DNA from: Chara braunii
Taxonomy: Eukaryota > Streptophyta > Charophyceae > Charales > Characeae
DNA: 37,319 nucleotides
NCBI GenBank assembly: GCA_003427395.1
Contig: BFEA01000024.1
Span: forward strand, 5,219,244-5,256,562
Direction of reading: 5' to 3'
The notes below the pieces were generated by a model. That model did not search any database. It saw nothing but the letters and a program-made list of their open reading frames with translations, and was not told the origin of the DNA. Positions 10,040 to 19,325 of the stretch are shown one piece after another. The translations under genes were made by a program, and so were the position numbers. How positions within the stretch are numbered: the first letter of the stretch is position 1; every line of letters begins with the position of its first letter.

Positions 10040-10309
10040 GTTGGCACTTCCTGTAGAAAAAATACCTTTTCATAATTTATACTCGTTCGAATATGAAAAT
10101 CGAAATGGTCTTTAACACTAGAAAGTAAAATTTTGTCTAACTCCCCGAATTAGTAAAAATTTGGGCAGCATCTCCTTTAGAGAAGTAGACTTCCCATATT
10201 TATACTAAATCACATAGAAAAATCGAAATAAAACTTGGGTTCCTATCGAGGCAAAATTTAACCAGCTCCTTAGATTTGTCCAAATTTCAACAACACTTCC
10301 TCTAGAGAA
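10040..10309 (+). repeat. ~120-bp tandem array, left part
   Basis: A degenerate unit with a CACTTCC-(T)-TAGAGAAGT block followed by TTCC-ATTTATAC recurs here (about 10046, 10166 and 10290). It continues at 12638-12900, beyond the TIR element. The last unit is cut at the AGAAGTGTC block and resumes at GTGTCTTTCC after the element, showing that the transposon landed in the array. Confidence 0.7.
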
Positions 10310-10317
10310 GTGTCATT
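10310..10317. repeat. Probable 8-bp TSD, left (GTGTCATT)
   Basis: GTGTCATT precedes the element start at 10318; GTGTCTTT follows its end at 12630-12637. Seven of eight bases agree, consistent with an older insertion. Confidence 0.72.
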
Positions 10318-10496
10318 CTATGAATCCCCCGCGGCTGACCGCAGCGGTCGCGATCTTCGGCGGCCCACCACGGCCGAGGGGAGAGGGGGTTGGGGAAAGG
10401 GGTTGTGGATTGAGGTTCCGGAACACCGACCCCACCCTCTTTCGGGGGGGTGGTTTTAAGTGTGTGAAAAAAAAAATAAAAAAAAATTGATTAATT

Positions 10497-10590
10497 CACT
10501 AGGAAGATTCTCACGCCCGGGCGGTCCCGGGCACTCGGGCGTGTACCCGGGCAGAAGTTGGGTGCCCGGGCGCCCGGGAAAACAGCCTAG
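10497..10590. other. GC-rich cluster of CCCGGG palindromes
   Basis: Six copies of the palindromic word CCCGGG, some extended to GCCCGGGC, sit within about 70 bases inside the left part of TIR copy B, flanked by TTAATTCA direct words. This may be a subterminal motif cluster or strong secondary structure. No function is assigned. Confidence 0.5.
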
Positions 10591-10599
10591 TTAATTCAT

Positions 10600-10737
10600 A
10601 GATTGATTGATCGATAAATTGATTGATTGATTGATCGATTGATTGATTGGTTGATTGATTGACTGATTGAGTGATTGGTTGGTTGATTGGTTGATTGATT
10701 CATTAGTTGATTGGTTTATTGGTTTATTGATTGGTTT

Positions 10738-10773
<36 letters not shown>

Positions 10774-10836
10774 GTGGGGGAGGGGTCCTCCCTCCCCTCC
10801 CCCCGACACACACACACACACACACACATACACACA
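10600..10836. repeat. (TTGA)n and (CA)n microsatellites
   Basis: Interrupted TTGA/TTGG repeats from about 10600 to 10775, then a C/T-rich patch and a CA run (10806-10836). The Asn-Gln-Ser-Ile frame on the minus strand is an artefact. A TCAA/CA pair of arrays also occurs in copy C at 32105-32237. Confidence 0.93.
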
Positions 10837-10839
10837 TAA

Positions 10840-12080
10840 TCAGTTGTCTGTTTGTCTGTTTTCCTGTTGTTGTCTGTCCTGCCCCTGATCTTTTTCTAAG
10901 TGTTTTTGCTTACCCAAACTGAGCACACTTAATAGTGCCAAACAATCGGTGGTTCCTCGTTAGGAGTGCCTACTGCACTCTTATGGGGGACGCTCAGTTC
11001 GGGATGTTTGTGTTGTCTATAGGTGATGACGGATGCTCGTCGGAGTGTCTCCCTGACTCAGTAGGTGGTGAGAACCAACAGTCTGTGGGGTTCACCCGTG
11101 ATGTGAGTAAATGATGTGCTGCTTTGCTCCGTGTTGGATGTGTGGACGACCTCGTCTATGCTCCACCACTTCCTTGCTGCCACTCCCACTTGCCTCGCAG
11201 GTCGTTCTTGGCAAGTTGTTGTCTTCGATGTGTGGTGTGACTGGGTTGTGGTGTTGCCTTGCGCTTCGCTGCTCCGCTGCCCCAATGCCCTTCCGCTGGT
11301 CATTCCTTCCGTGTCCTTTGCTTGCACACCGTGTCGTTCGGTTGCAGTGTTGGTGTTGCCTTGTGCTTCACAGCATGGTTGCTCTGTTATGTGTCCGCTT
11401 GCCCTGTCGTCCTTTGCAGTGTGGTTGTCTTGGTGGTGTTGCTTGGTGCTTCACTGCTTGGTTGCCGTGTTGTAAGTCCTGCGTGCCGTGTCTTTCCTTG
11501 CAGTCGTTTTTGGCATTGTGCAGCCGTGTTACCTCTACTGTGTTGCCTGGTGCTCCGCAAAGTTGTTGCCCTCTGCTATGTTCCACTTGGGGACAGTCTG
11601 CCTTCAACAAGGGTCAAAGAGCGCATAACCCAAAGTTCCAAACCATCAATACGGGCATTCCGCAGGTTCTCGAGGGTTCAGCCTCCTGATGAATCGGTGC
11701 AACTATGACGAAACAATCTTTCATCATCAGTTTGTAGTTTTTATTTTTTCCAGTCTTCGAAACTTTTATGGACTTTACTTTTTTTATGATTTGTCTGCCT
11801 TGCGTGCTTATTGTTGTCTACCGTCCTATATCCCTCGTGCCTTCCAGCCCTTGGTCATTTTTTTGTTGCTTGCCGTGTCTGTTGCTTGAGTGTTGTCTGC
11901 CCTCCCTCTCCCCCCATGCCCTCCAACATATGTGTTGTCTTGTTGTCTGTAGCCTGTGTTTCGTTGTTCTCCCTTCCTTACCTTTGGACTCGACTCCACT
12001 CAGATGCGTATTCTCCTCCTGAAGTGTTACGATGGTATGGTGCATGATTTTTACTGTGCAGAGATGTTTGCAATATGTGT
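10840..12080. other. T/G-rich low-complexity DNA inside TIR copy B
   Basis: Repetitive words such as TGTTGCC, GCTTCAC and TGTTGTCTG recur irregularly. Overlapping open frames in several phases (the longest 11111-11689) encode Cys/Leu/Pro-rich sequence without domains, as expected from composition. I do not consider these genes. The segment lies between two CA arrays. Confidence 0.5.
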
Positions 12081-12083
12081 TCA

Positions 12084-12165
12084 CACACATCATCACACAC
12101 ACACACACGCTCACACGCGCGCACGCATACACACACACACATACACACACACACACATGCACACA

Positions 12166-12213
<48 letters not shown>
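12084..12213. repeat. (CA)n microsatellite abutting an assembly gap
   Basis: Imperfect, then pure, CA repeats run directly into the N block at 12214. Confidence 0.97.
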
Positions 12214-12362
12214 NNNNNNNNNNNNNNNNNNNNNNNNNNNNNNNNNNNNNNNNNNNNNNNNNNNNNNNNNNNNNNNNNNNNNNNNNNNNNNNNNNNNNNN
12301 NNNNNNNNNNNNNNNNNNNNNNNNNNNNNNNNNNNNNNNNNNNNNNNNNNNNNNNNNNNNNN
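12214..12362. other. Assembly gap (149 N)
   Basis: Unknown bases. The frames that appear to run through it are meaningless. The gap probably reflects failure to assemble the CA array. Confidence 0.99.
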
Positions 12363-12637
12363 GTGTTTCTTTTGATTTTAAGACTTGTTTTTTTTTTTTT
12401 TATTTATTTTTATCACAAAAAACATAAAAATCCAAAAAAACAAATATAGGGATGTAGGGAATTTTAAACCGCACAACTCCATTTTATTTTATTTTTTGCC
12501 TAGTATTCTAGAAATTAGAAATGACATTTTTTTTTTGCCTCACCTGGCCCCTGCGGTTGACCTCCGTGGGCATGACCATGACCGCATGCGGTAAAATTGC
12601 CTGCAGTCATGACCGTGGGTGATACACAGGTGTCTTT

Positions 12638-12900
12638 CCAAAATTTATACAAAGTTAAATACAGAATCTGAAACGATTCTAACTTTCCAAAGTAAAATTT
12701 TGTCTAAGTCCCTGGATTAGCAAAAATCCAGGCAACATTTCCCCTAGAAAAGAAGGCTTCCTAGATTTCTACTAATCCACATATAAACTTAGACAAAAGT
12801 TTGAGCTTTGAAAAATCAAAATATGACTAACTTCTTGGTTTTTTAGAAATTTTGGCAGCGCTTCCCGTAGAGAAAGTAGTTTTCCAAAACTTATACAAAA
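12638..12900 (+). repeat. ~120-bp tandem array, right part
   Basis: Continuation of the array interrupted by TIR copy B. Units show TTAGCAAAAATCCAGGCA or TTAGAAATTTTGGCAG, then the TTCCCCTAGAAAAG or TTCCCGTAGAGAAAG block and TTCC-A-TTTATAC. Confidence 0.7.
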
Positions 12901-12919
12901 CCAAGTAAAATAAATGATA

Positions 12920-13096
12920 AAATGCGATAATTGACCTAAGTAAAAACAAGTTAGCTAAAAAAATGCAGGAATTGAACTAATGCGATAATTGACCTAAGTA
13001 AAAACAAGTTAGTTAAAAAAAATGCACGAATCGAACTCACTCCTATAACTATAGCACTTTCGAGCAACTAAAACAACTGTCTATCAAACTGACACT
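12920..13096 (-). mobile_element. tRNA-derived SINE-like element
   Basis: On the minus strand, a tRNA-like head has an A-box-like GTCAGTTTGATAGAC (plus 13079-13093) and a B-box-like GAGTTCGATTC (plus 13028-13038), about 45 bases apart, the usual Pol III promoter spacing. A T run and a tail follow. The tail is present twice with a 58-bp period (plus 12922-12979 and 12980-13037), and the duplicate carries its own TAGTTCAATTC block. It could be a SINE or a chance tRNA-like sequence; no TSD was identified. Confidence 0.4.
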
Positions 13097-13246
13097 CAGA
13101 CGAAGTAAAACTTTCACCTAGCCACATGCAAGTCTAAACCACAATGGTAAGTACTCTCACCTAGTCCCAAGGTTGAACCTTGTCAACAATAGTTCATAGT
13201 CTCTCAATGATTTATCCCTTATAACCAACTTACATAAGGCGTAAAG

Positions 13247-14005
13247 CTAGATCATTCAACTTAGAAACAAAGTCTAGTTGAACCATTGAATATACACAAA
13301 CACAAACAACTTACTTTGGGCATATGACTAGGTCATTCAACTTAGAAACAATGTCTAATCACCCTGAACTGTTTAAAGTAGCCAAGTTATATACATCTTT
13401 CTGCTCTTAGTCTTTTGAGGTAGCATAAGACTAAATCATTCAACTTAAAAACAAAATTCAACCTACTCCTTCTTACCACCAATTTATACTCTTAATTAAT
13501 ACTCTCTTCATTCTGTGATAAGCTATTGTCAGACTATTCAACTTAGAAACAAAGTCTGACTAACCTGTTCATAATTAAAATAATAATAGAGTATAGATAT
13601 AATTATTTCTTGCTTTCAACATGTGTGTGGCTCCAGACCAAACCATTCAACTTAGTAACTAAGTATGATCTTTCTCCTGATTCCCTCAAAATAAACAAAA
13701 AAGAAGTTTGGGTCATCAAACTTAGGAACAAAGTTCAGACTCATAATAAAGAAACATAAGGAAACTGGGTCATTCAACTTAGAAACAAAGTTCAGTCCTA
13801 CTGAAAAAAACCCAAAATAAACCAAGGCGGACAAGTCATTCAACTTAGAAACAAAACTTGGTCCCTAAAAATTTAAACAAAGGCAACCTTCGTAAATTAG
13901 AGCAACTAGACCATCCAACTTAGGAACAAAGTCTGGTCCTCCAGGCAGTCAAAAATAAATATACCACAGGGAGCATTCAACTTACAAACTAAGCCCAACC
14001 TTCAG
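13247..14005 (+). repeat. Hairpin array 1: 10 motifs with shared loop, variable stems
   Basis: The sequence CATTCAACTTAGAAACAAA, with small changes, recurs about ten times at irregular 55-110 base spacing (near 13253, 13333, 13437, 13535, 13643, 13713, 13771, 13837, 13912, 13974). Several copies have different bases on either side that pair with each other: CTAGA/TCTAG (13247/13273), GTCAGAC/GTCTGAC (13528/13554), CAAGT/ACTTG (13832/13856). Other copies show shorter pairing (AGAC/GTCT, ACTG/CAGT). The collinear array in copy 2 has a different loop consensus. The function is unknown; RNA or DNA hairpins recognised by a factor would fit. Confidence 0.75.
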
Positions 14006-14753
14006 TTAACCAAGTCAATCGTAAGCAAAACCACCTTCCTCCCGCCTTCAAGTAAGGGTTTTATCTGGGTTTATAGAAGGGGGTGAATATTACCACTCAG
14101 TTCTCTGCCTTCAGAACCTCGCCTAGGTTCCGGCAGAGCTCCCGCAGTCTGTTGGGCAACCTCCCACAAAGACCTTGACATGGATTACGGGTTGCAATCC
14201 CGCCTACCGCCTTCCTCTCAAAACCAATAGACTAGACTTAGAGTAAGAAGGGCAGAAGGAGAAGATTTACGTCACTCATATCCAAGGATGGTGTACTCAA
14301 ACTCATGTGAGAGGCCCTTGAATCCTTCAGATGCCTGAGGGGCCCACAATGGCGGCCAAATTTCGCAGCAGCTCGACCAATTGAAATAAAACCATCAACG
14401 GTTAGACTTCCTGACGACCCTCCAAATTGCGGCGAAGACCCCTTTACGGTCCTCCAAGTTGCAAGAATGAGCCTTCTTTCGCAGTTTGACCACTCCCCAA
14501 GGTCACACCGCTTCTACCCCTGACTAAATTGCCGCTACGCAGCCTGGAAGGAGCTGCGTCGTTATTGCAGACGAAATGTCGCACTTACGTAGTAAAAACA
14601 GTGTATGTAGCTAAAGAACACTGTCCGTACACGACCATTACAGCGATGTCCAGTGTCGCGTGCAACAACACTCTCAAGGTGGACAAAAATGGTTGTTGAA
14701 ATAACACAGACATGTTCTATGAACTGTTAGCGAGCTCCTTGTAGCCCGTCAAC

Positions 14754-14848
14754 ACCAGAATATGGACACGGCAGTCACACCTCTGTTAAGAAAAACAACA
14801 ACCAGAATATGAACACGGCAGTCACACCTTTGTTAAGAACAACAACAA
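14754..14848 (+). repeat. 47-bp tandem duplication
   Basis: ACCAGAATATGGACACGGCA-type unit with GTCACACCT and TTGTTAAGAA, at 14754-14800 and 14801-14848. It lies within long repeat copy 1 and has no counterpart seen in copy 2. Confidence 0.88.
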
Positions 14849-15033
14849 CACCGCTCGTGCTTCGCCTGCATTTCATGGTAGTACGACTCCGACATGGTTC
14901 TTAGCAGCAGCAATTCAGCCATCGGCACGGTCCCCGATCCGAAACACACGGACAGCAGCGCCAGCCAAAGTGCATGCAAACGTCGATAGTGCAGACCGCC
15001 GCCGTGACCAGGTACATGTCCTCACATCACCAT

Positions 15034-15254
15034 CCTCGTAGTCGTGTGCCTTAATTGTTATCGTGAAGGTTGTCATGCGCATCAATCCTCAGTGTATGAA
15101 CGCAATGAACTTTGCAGGGCTTCAATTAAGGTCAAAAAAATCCTGAGCGCCGAATATCCACTGCGAGCCCAAAGAAGGGGAGGTTCCTAGCGATCACAAG
15201 GAAAAATGCGCATGACAACCTTCACGATCACAACTAAGGCACACAGCTACGAGG
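15034..15254. repeat. Inverted repeat with ~49-bp arms
   Basis: The left arm 15034-15082 contains GTGTGCCTTAATTGTTATCG and GAAGGTTGTCATGCGCAT. The right arm 15206-15254 is its near-perfect complement, starting ATGCGCATGACAACCTTC. The arms are separated by about 123 bases. Found only in copy 1, so probably a later fold-back insertion or an inverted duplication. Confidence 0.85.
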
Positions 15255-16630
15255 CTTCGATCCTTACTCCTCCGCATACAATTTGAAAATGAATCGTCTG
15301 CTTGCTGTGCTCCCTCCTGCTCCTTCAGACCGTGTTTGTCTTCGATCCCTCCCTTTCCGTGGTCGTGGATCCCCTGCATTGTCCCTTCTCACTCTGTCAA
15401 CAACGTACTTGACCGCTTAACAGGGCCAGGTTCATACGAAGTTGGGGAAAGCGCAGCTACGGAGAGGAGGATCATCAACATGACATTATTAGGATGAGTT
15501 AAAGAGCCCCCTTATGGGCACGAACGCGATCCATTAGAGAGCACCAACTGCAAAATGAGAACGAATCTTCCGCTAGAACATGGGAAGATACGTGTCGAAA
15601 CTATCGCAGTCTGGCCCGCAGCCTGACTGTCAGCTCATTCTACATCTCTGATTCTACTAACTAGGCTTGCACCCCTCCGTCTTTTTCGTACGGGCACTCG
15701 TTATGCTATGCTTCGTCGACGAGCGCTGCGAGTAGGATGCGATAGAGATGTTCGCCTCCTCTCCTTTCTGTACATATATACATGTATCTTCCTCTTGGAC
15801 ACAGGTAAGTGCATCCTCTTAACAACCTGCCGATGTGCAAAAAAAGGGGGAAACTTCCGCAGTACATAGGCAAATAGACCGCAATGGTCATATATATTGG
15901 AAATAAATCCCGGTTTGCGTACGGACTAAGGAGTTGTCCAACGCTACACACGCGGGAGAGAAAGAGTTTTCTACCCGTAAGATGAATAAAATCGTAATGA
16001 ATTTTCTGCTAGAACGAGGCTAGGTGCATCGGCACCTTGCCAACCTTTTTTTCGGGTGCAGCTCCCGCTAGTCGGACCGTAAGATGTGTTCACCTTTTGA
16101 CCGATCCGAGTTCATCATTAGACGCGCGATGCCTGAAAAACCCCAATTTGTCTCCTCCCTCGCTAAAAACCGTTCACAAACGAGTGAAATACGCCTGTTT
16201 CCCCCTCTTCTTTCTCCCTTCCTCCATATCCTCGCGCAACACTTTTCCTATCTAACTTCAACTCCATTAACTTTCTTCGCAAACTAACATATTCGAATTC
16301 GTCCTATTCTAAAATGTTGAAAACGATCCTCCGTTCGTCCATTCTCATTAGTAAACGAGCGAGAAGACCCCTCCTTCACGTTTATGCTCATCGTCTTCGT
16401 CTTCTTCGGCACCTCATTCCTCGAATGCACCCGGCGCGAATTCACGCCAGATCTACTCCCTCTTTCCCAGTTTCGTGTTCTCTCCCCTTCTCTCTTTTAC
16501 CCCGTCTCGGTAGCCATTCCCTCCGTCTCTGATGCCCACACCGATCTGCCTTCCTCCTCCCTGCCAACTTCGACATCATCGCTGTCCTTTCTGGTCAGCA
16601 CCTCCCGACGCTCCTAACTTCTGCAACCCC

Positions 16631-16708
16631 AGCGCTTGTAGGAACTCCGAAGAAGACCAGGCACTCAACCCTAGCGCTTCGAGGAACTCCGAAGAAGACC
16701 AGCTACTA
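16631..16708 (+). repeat. 42-bp tandem duplication
   Basis: AGCGCTT followed by GAGGAACTCCGAAGAAGACC (first copy GTAGGAACTCCGAAGAAGAC) at 16631 and 16673. Unknown function. Confidence 0.88.
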
Positions 16709-17636
16709 CCGCGGTCCGACTAGTCTTTCGCCATTATAGCCTAAGTCCGACGAATGGTTTGCACGTCGGTATCACTGGAGTCCTCCACTTGAGTTTTTTT
16801 TTGGCCAGTTCTGCTCAAGCAGAGTTCACCGTCCTCGGCCCCCCAAAGGGCAACCGACACACAGATAGCTAAACACGGAAACCGGGGGCACGGGCCTGCT
16901 GCAAGTCTATAGCGCGGTCCCATGCAAAGCGGATCTTGGTGGTAGTACAAATATTCAACTAGGAAGTTTGAAGACCGAAATGGAGAAGGGGTCCCACGTG
17001 AGCAGCAACCTCGGCTTTACGCCCACTGCCCTAGTGCCCTTGCCTGCGGCCCTGGCTGCTGTGCCCTGGGTTGCCCCGCCCAGGCACAACTTTCCACTTC
17101 TCGGGTCCCAACGGGCATGCTCACTCTCAATCCTCTCACAACAGATCGCGGCTGGTGGGTCGTGCACCCACAAAGGCGCAAACCGCTCAAGCTCTTCCGC
17201 CTCGAGGGCTAATCAGCCACTGGTTTGCATGCACGTTGACCACCATCGGTCCCGGTGTCACGCCCGGCTTAAAAAAAAGAGTAAGACACGAGGATAATGA
17301 TAATAATAATAAGGATAAGGATAAAACACTAATAATAATTAAAAAAAAACAGCAAAACCGCACGGCGAGGGAAAGAAAAAAAAGGGGAATGCTAATGCCG
17401 TCTTGGCTCCGCCGAGCTTCCCCGCGAATAGCAAAACCATGAGGGATAACCTCTCCAAGTCCTCAATCCCTTGGTTCCTTTACGCTGTTCCAATGCTCCT
17501 ACGCCGCTGCTTGGTGGTCTCGATCCTTTAATCTCCTGGATAAAACTCTAACACTATAACCATTAATGTTGGGCCCACGGTTAAGCCTAGGGCTACCGGT
17601 AATATATATAAGCGGGTACTATGTGGCGCGTGGGCC

Positions 17637-17644
17637 TATAAAAA
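17637..17644 (+). promoter_or_regulatory. Candidate TATA box upstream of the RT frame
   Basis: TATAAAAA in a GC-rich context near the downstream end of long repeat copy 1, about 280 bases before the candidate RT exon. The equivalent place in copy 2 (about 23405) has lost it. A retroelement promoter is plausible, but the motif alone is weak evidence. Confidence 0.3.
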
Positions 17645-17848
17645 GGTATCAAAGTCATTCCTTGGCTTGCCCACTAAATCCACGGCCGCCAAACTCCACG
17701 CCTTCCACGCACTTATCCTCTCGCATACTCTGACCATTGCTTAACGCCGCACTGTCGTCACCGCCATCCTCCACGTGAGCGCACAAGTCACGGACAAGTG
17801 AACCAATAAAAAAAATGAAATCTTTTAATCCTAGTTTAATTCGGATGA

Positions 17849-18550
17849 AAATCACTTCACCTATCTGACCTCGAGAAACTGGTCTCCTTCACATTATCCC
17901 ACTGCTTTTTTAAATCATGCAGACTCAGACAAGACAAAGGTATATCAATGGATGGACAAGCAAGCCTGGTCTGCATGTACGCAGAAAACCAGTTCCTGAG
18001 AAGCCTCGGAAAGGATGCTAAGGCACTTTTTGGGAAACGATATGTTGACGATCTCTTACTTATCGACTTATATAAGGGTGATGAACAAGATGCTTCTACA
18101 GTTATGGGAAAAATCAGCTCTTGCTACCATCGAGATCTGCGTTTGGAACGAACCGGCCACGACTCGAATATCGCAGAATTCTTGAAAACTAAACTGTTTG
18201 TTATCGATAGCCTTGCGGAAATCATCTCTATGCATAAATTCAAAAACTCAGAAAGTATCTGGGATGAACCAACTGCGCCACGATATATGGTTACCAGGTC
18301 CTTCGCCTCTTTTGGACCAAAAGAACAAAAACTGGCTAACCTAATAGGGACCCTATATCGTATCAACGCAAACAAAAATTACCCGGCACTCTTACCCTTT
18401 TCAGTTATTACTTTTCACAGAGAACTGAAAGGGTCCGGATTCCCGACCTCTGTAATCCTTACTGCCTTGAGGATGGTGGCGAAAAAATTGGGAGGCATCT
18501 GGCCTCAGATGGTTCAAAAAATCACCCAGTGCTACGATGGATGGGAATGA
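17849..18550 (+). CDS. Reverse transcriptase domain, partial (retroelement)
   Basis: The frame is open from 17849 to the stop at 18548-18550; the first ATG is at 17948 (200 codons). Just before and after that ATG, QDKGISMDGQAS resembles RT motif 4 (GxxMGxxxS). RYVDDLLLID, with catalytic YVDD at 18041-18052, is RT motif 5. Downstream, LRLERT and an FL block resemble the following palm segment, and a later ELKGSGFPTSVI resembles the thumb segment (NGYP) of Penelope-like elements. The fingers (motifs 1-3) and any GIY-YIG or other endonuclease are missing. TTTTTTAAATCATGCAG at 17906-17922 is a good 3' splice acceptor in the right phase, so the piece may be an exon; introns are known in Penelope-like elements. 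Family assignment is tentative; RT itself is well supported. Probably a truncated or decayed copy. Confidence 0.8.
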   Translation, partial: KSLHLSDLEKLVSFTLSHCFFKSCRLRQDKGISMDGQASLVCMYAENQFLRSLGKDAKALFGKRYVDDLLLIDLYKGDEQDASTVMGKISSCYHRDLRLERTGHDSNIAEFLKTKLFVIDSLAEIISMHKFKNSESIWDEPTAPRYMVTRSFASFGPKEQKLANLIGTLYRINANKNYPALLPFSVITFHRELKGSGFPTSVILTALRMVAKKLGGIWPQMVQKITQCYDGWE

Positions 18551-19215
18551 TGGAGGACCACTGCTTGTCCTTTATCGTATGCCAGCGAAAACGGGTCATG
18601 TGGACTCTGTTCCAGAAGACAGGGGCACTGAGATACGCTCGGAATACGATGATCTCCGTTACACAGACTATCCTGAGTTTTTGTCATGCTGAGGTTCGAT
18701 CGGATTACTGGACGTCTGGACAGATCTGCAAGATATGCCTGGGCAAACCGGAGCCGCGCGTCAGCATTGAAGTTTTTTCTACTGAGTTTTTCGTACTACT
18801 ATCGGGAACCCGACTCGCCGATGTGACGAGAGGACTTGCCGCACTTTTTTTATAGACATTCTTATTTTCTTTTTTCTTCATTTTCTCGTTTTTTCGTCTA
18901 TATACATTTTTTTTTTGTGAATTTCGCCACCTTTTTGCTTCAAATGAATTTTTATAATAATAATATTTTTCTGTAGAAAGATAGCAGGAGGTAACGTGGC
19001 TCACATCGTCCCTCGAGACGAAGAGAGCTACGCAACATTTTTTTTTTTTATATATATAAATAGAAGTGTGTGTCTGCTAAAAAAACAGACTGAACAGAGG
19101 TAGAAGGTCTGTGGTATGGCGGAGACCATATGTGGTTTTCTCACTATGTTGAGGCAATGTAGTGTGATGTGAGATTAATCCTCAACTACATTGTGTTTTA
19201 TTTATTCAAGTCACA
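18551..19215. other. Spacer between RT frame and long repeat copy 2
   Basis: No coding region was recognised; the frame at 18529-18855 overlaps the RT end in another phase and shows no domain. From about 18850 the sequence is AT-rich with T runs. A hairpin AATGTAGT/ACTACATT occurs at about 19157-19193, just before copy 2. Confidence 0.5.
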
Positions 19216-19325
19216 AAGGTAAGTACTCTCACCAACCCCAAGTCAAACTGGTCAAACAATCGTTCGTAGTCTCTCACGGATTTGTCTTTTATACCCAACT
19301 TACATAAGGCATAAAACCACACCAC

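Larger units (their letters stand above)
10318..12629. mobile_element. TIR transposon, copy B (same family as 8047 and 31735)
   Basis: The left end is CTATGAATCCCCCGCGGC; the right end in complement is CTGTGTATCACCCACGG. The flanking 8-bp duplication has one mismatch. The length is 2312 bp as assembled, including a 149-N gap, so the true length is unknown. A GC-rich left head is followed by A runs, a TTGA-type microsatellite, two CA microsatellites and about 1.2 kb of T/G-rich DNA between them. Near the right end, a degraded version of copy C's central hairpin can be seen (ATATAGGGATGTAGGG, from about 12443). The 1.2 kb may be a nested insertion or sequence lost from the short copies. No transposase was recognised. 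Confidence 0.75.
13140..17843 (+). repeat. Long direct repeat, copy 1 (retroelement terminal or tandem repeat)
   Basis: This region aligns collinearly with 19216-23512. Shared anchors in order: GGTAAGTACTCTCACC (13148/19219); CCAACTTACATAAGGC; a hairpin array; ACGGGTTGCAATCCCGC (14187/20185); a GCAGACCGCC anchor (14991/20814); ACGAGGCTAGGTGCATC (16013/21550); GGCACAAC with GGGTCCCAACGGGCATGCTCA (17092/22700); and AATCTTTTAATCCTAGTTTAAT at the downstream end. The copies are well diverged with many indels. Copy 1 is followed within a few bases by the RT frame. Terminal repeats of a large retroelement, Penelope-type pseudo-LTRs or a tandem duplication are all possible. Clear TG..CA ends were not identified. 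Confidence 0.75.

Noticed and set aside
10591-10833. Asn-Gln-Ser-Ile repeat protein
   Set aside because: It is a translation of the TTGA microsatellite.
11111-11708. Overlapping 119-192 codon frames rich in Cys, Leu and Pro
   Set aside because: Three phases are open together in T/G-rich low-complexity DNA inside a transposon; there is no domain and no conserved phase.
11956-12449. Frames crossing the N gap
   Set aside because: They consist of CA-repeat Thr-His runs and unknown bases.
13247-14005. CRISPR-like array (short repeats with spacers)
   Set aside because: Repeats are degenerate, spacing is irregular (55-110), spacers are conserved in the second copy, and the context is a eukaryotic retroelement.
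16955-17173. Minus-strand frames in both long repeat copies with a shared EHARWDP stretch (also 22599-22994)
   Set aside because: The similarity follows from DNA similarity of the copies; flanking phases are not maintained and no domain is seen.
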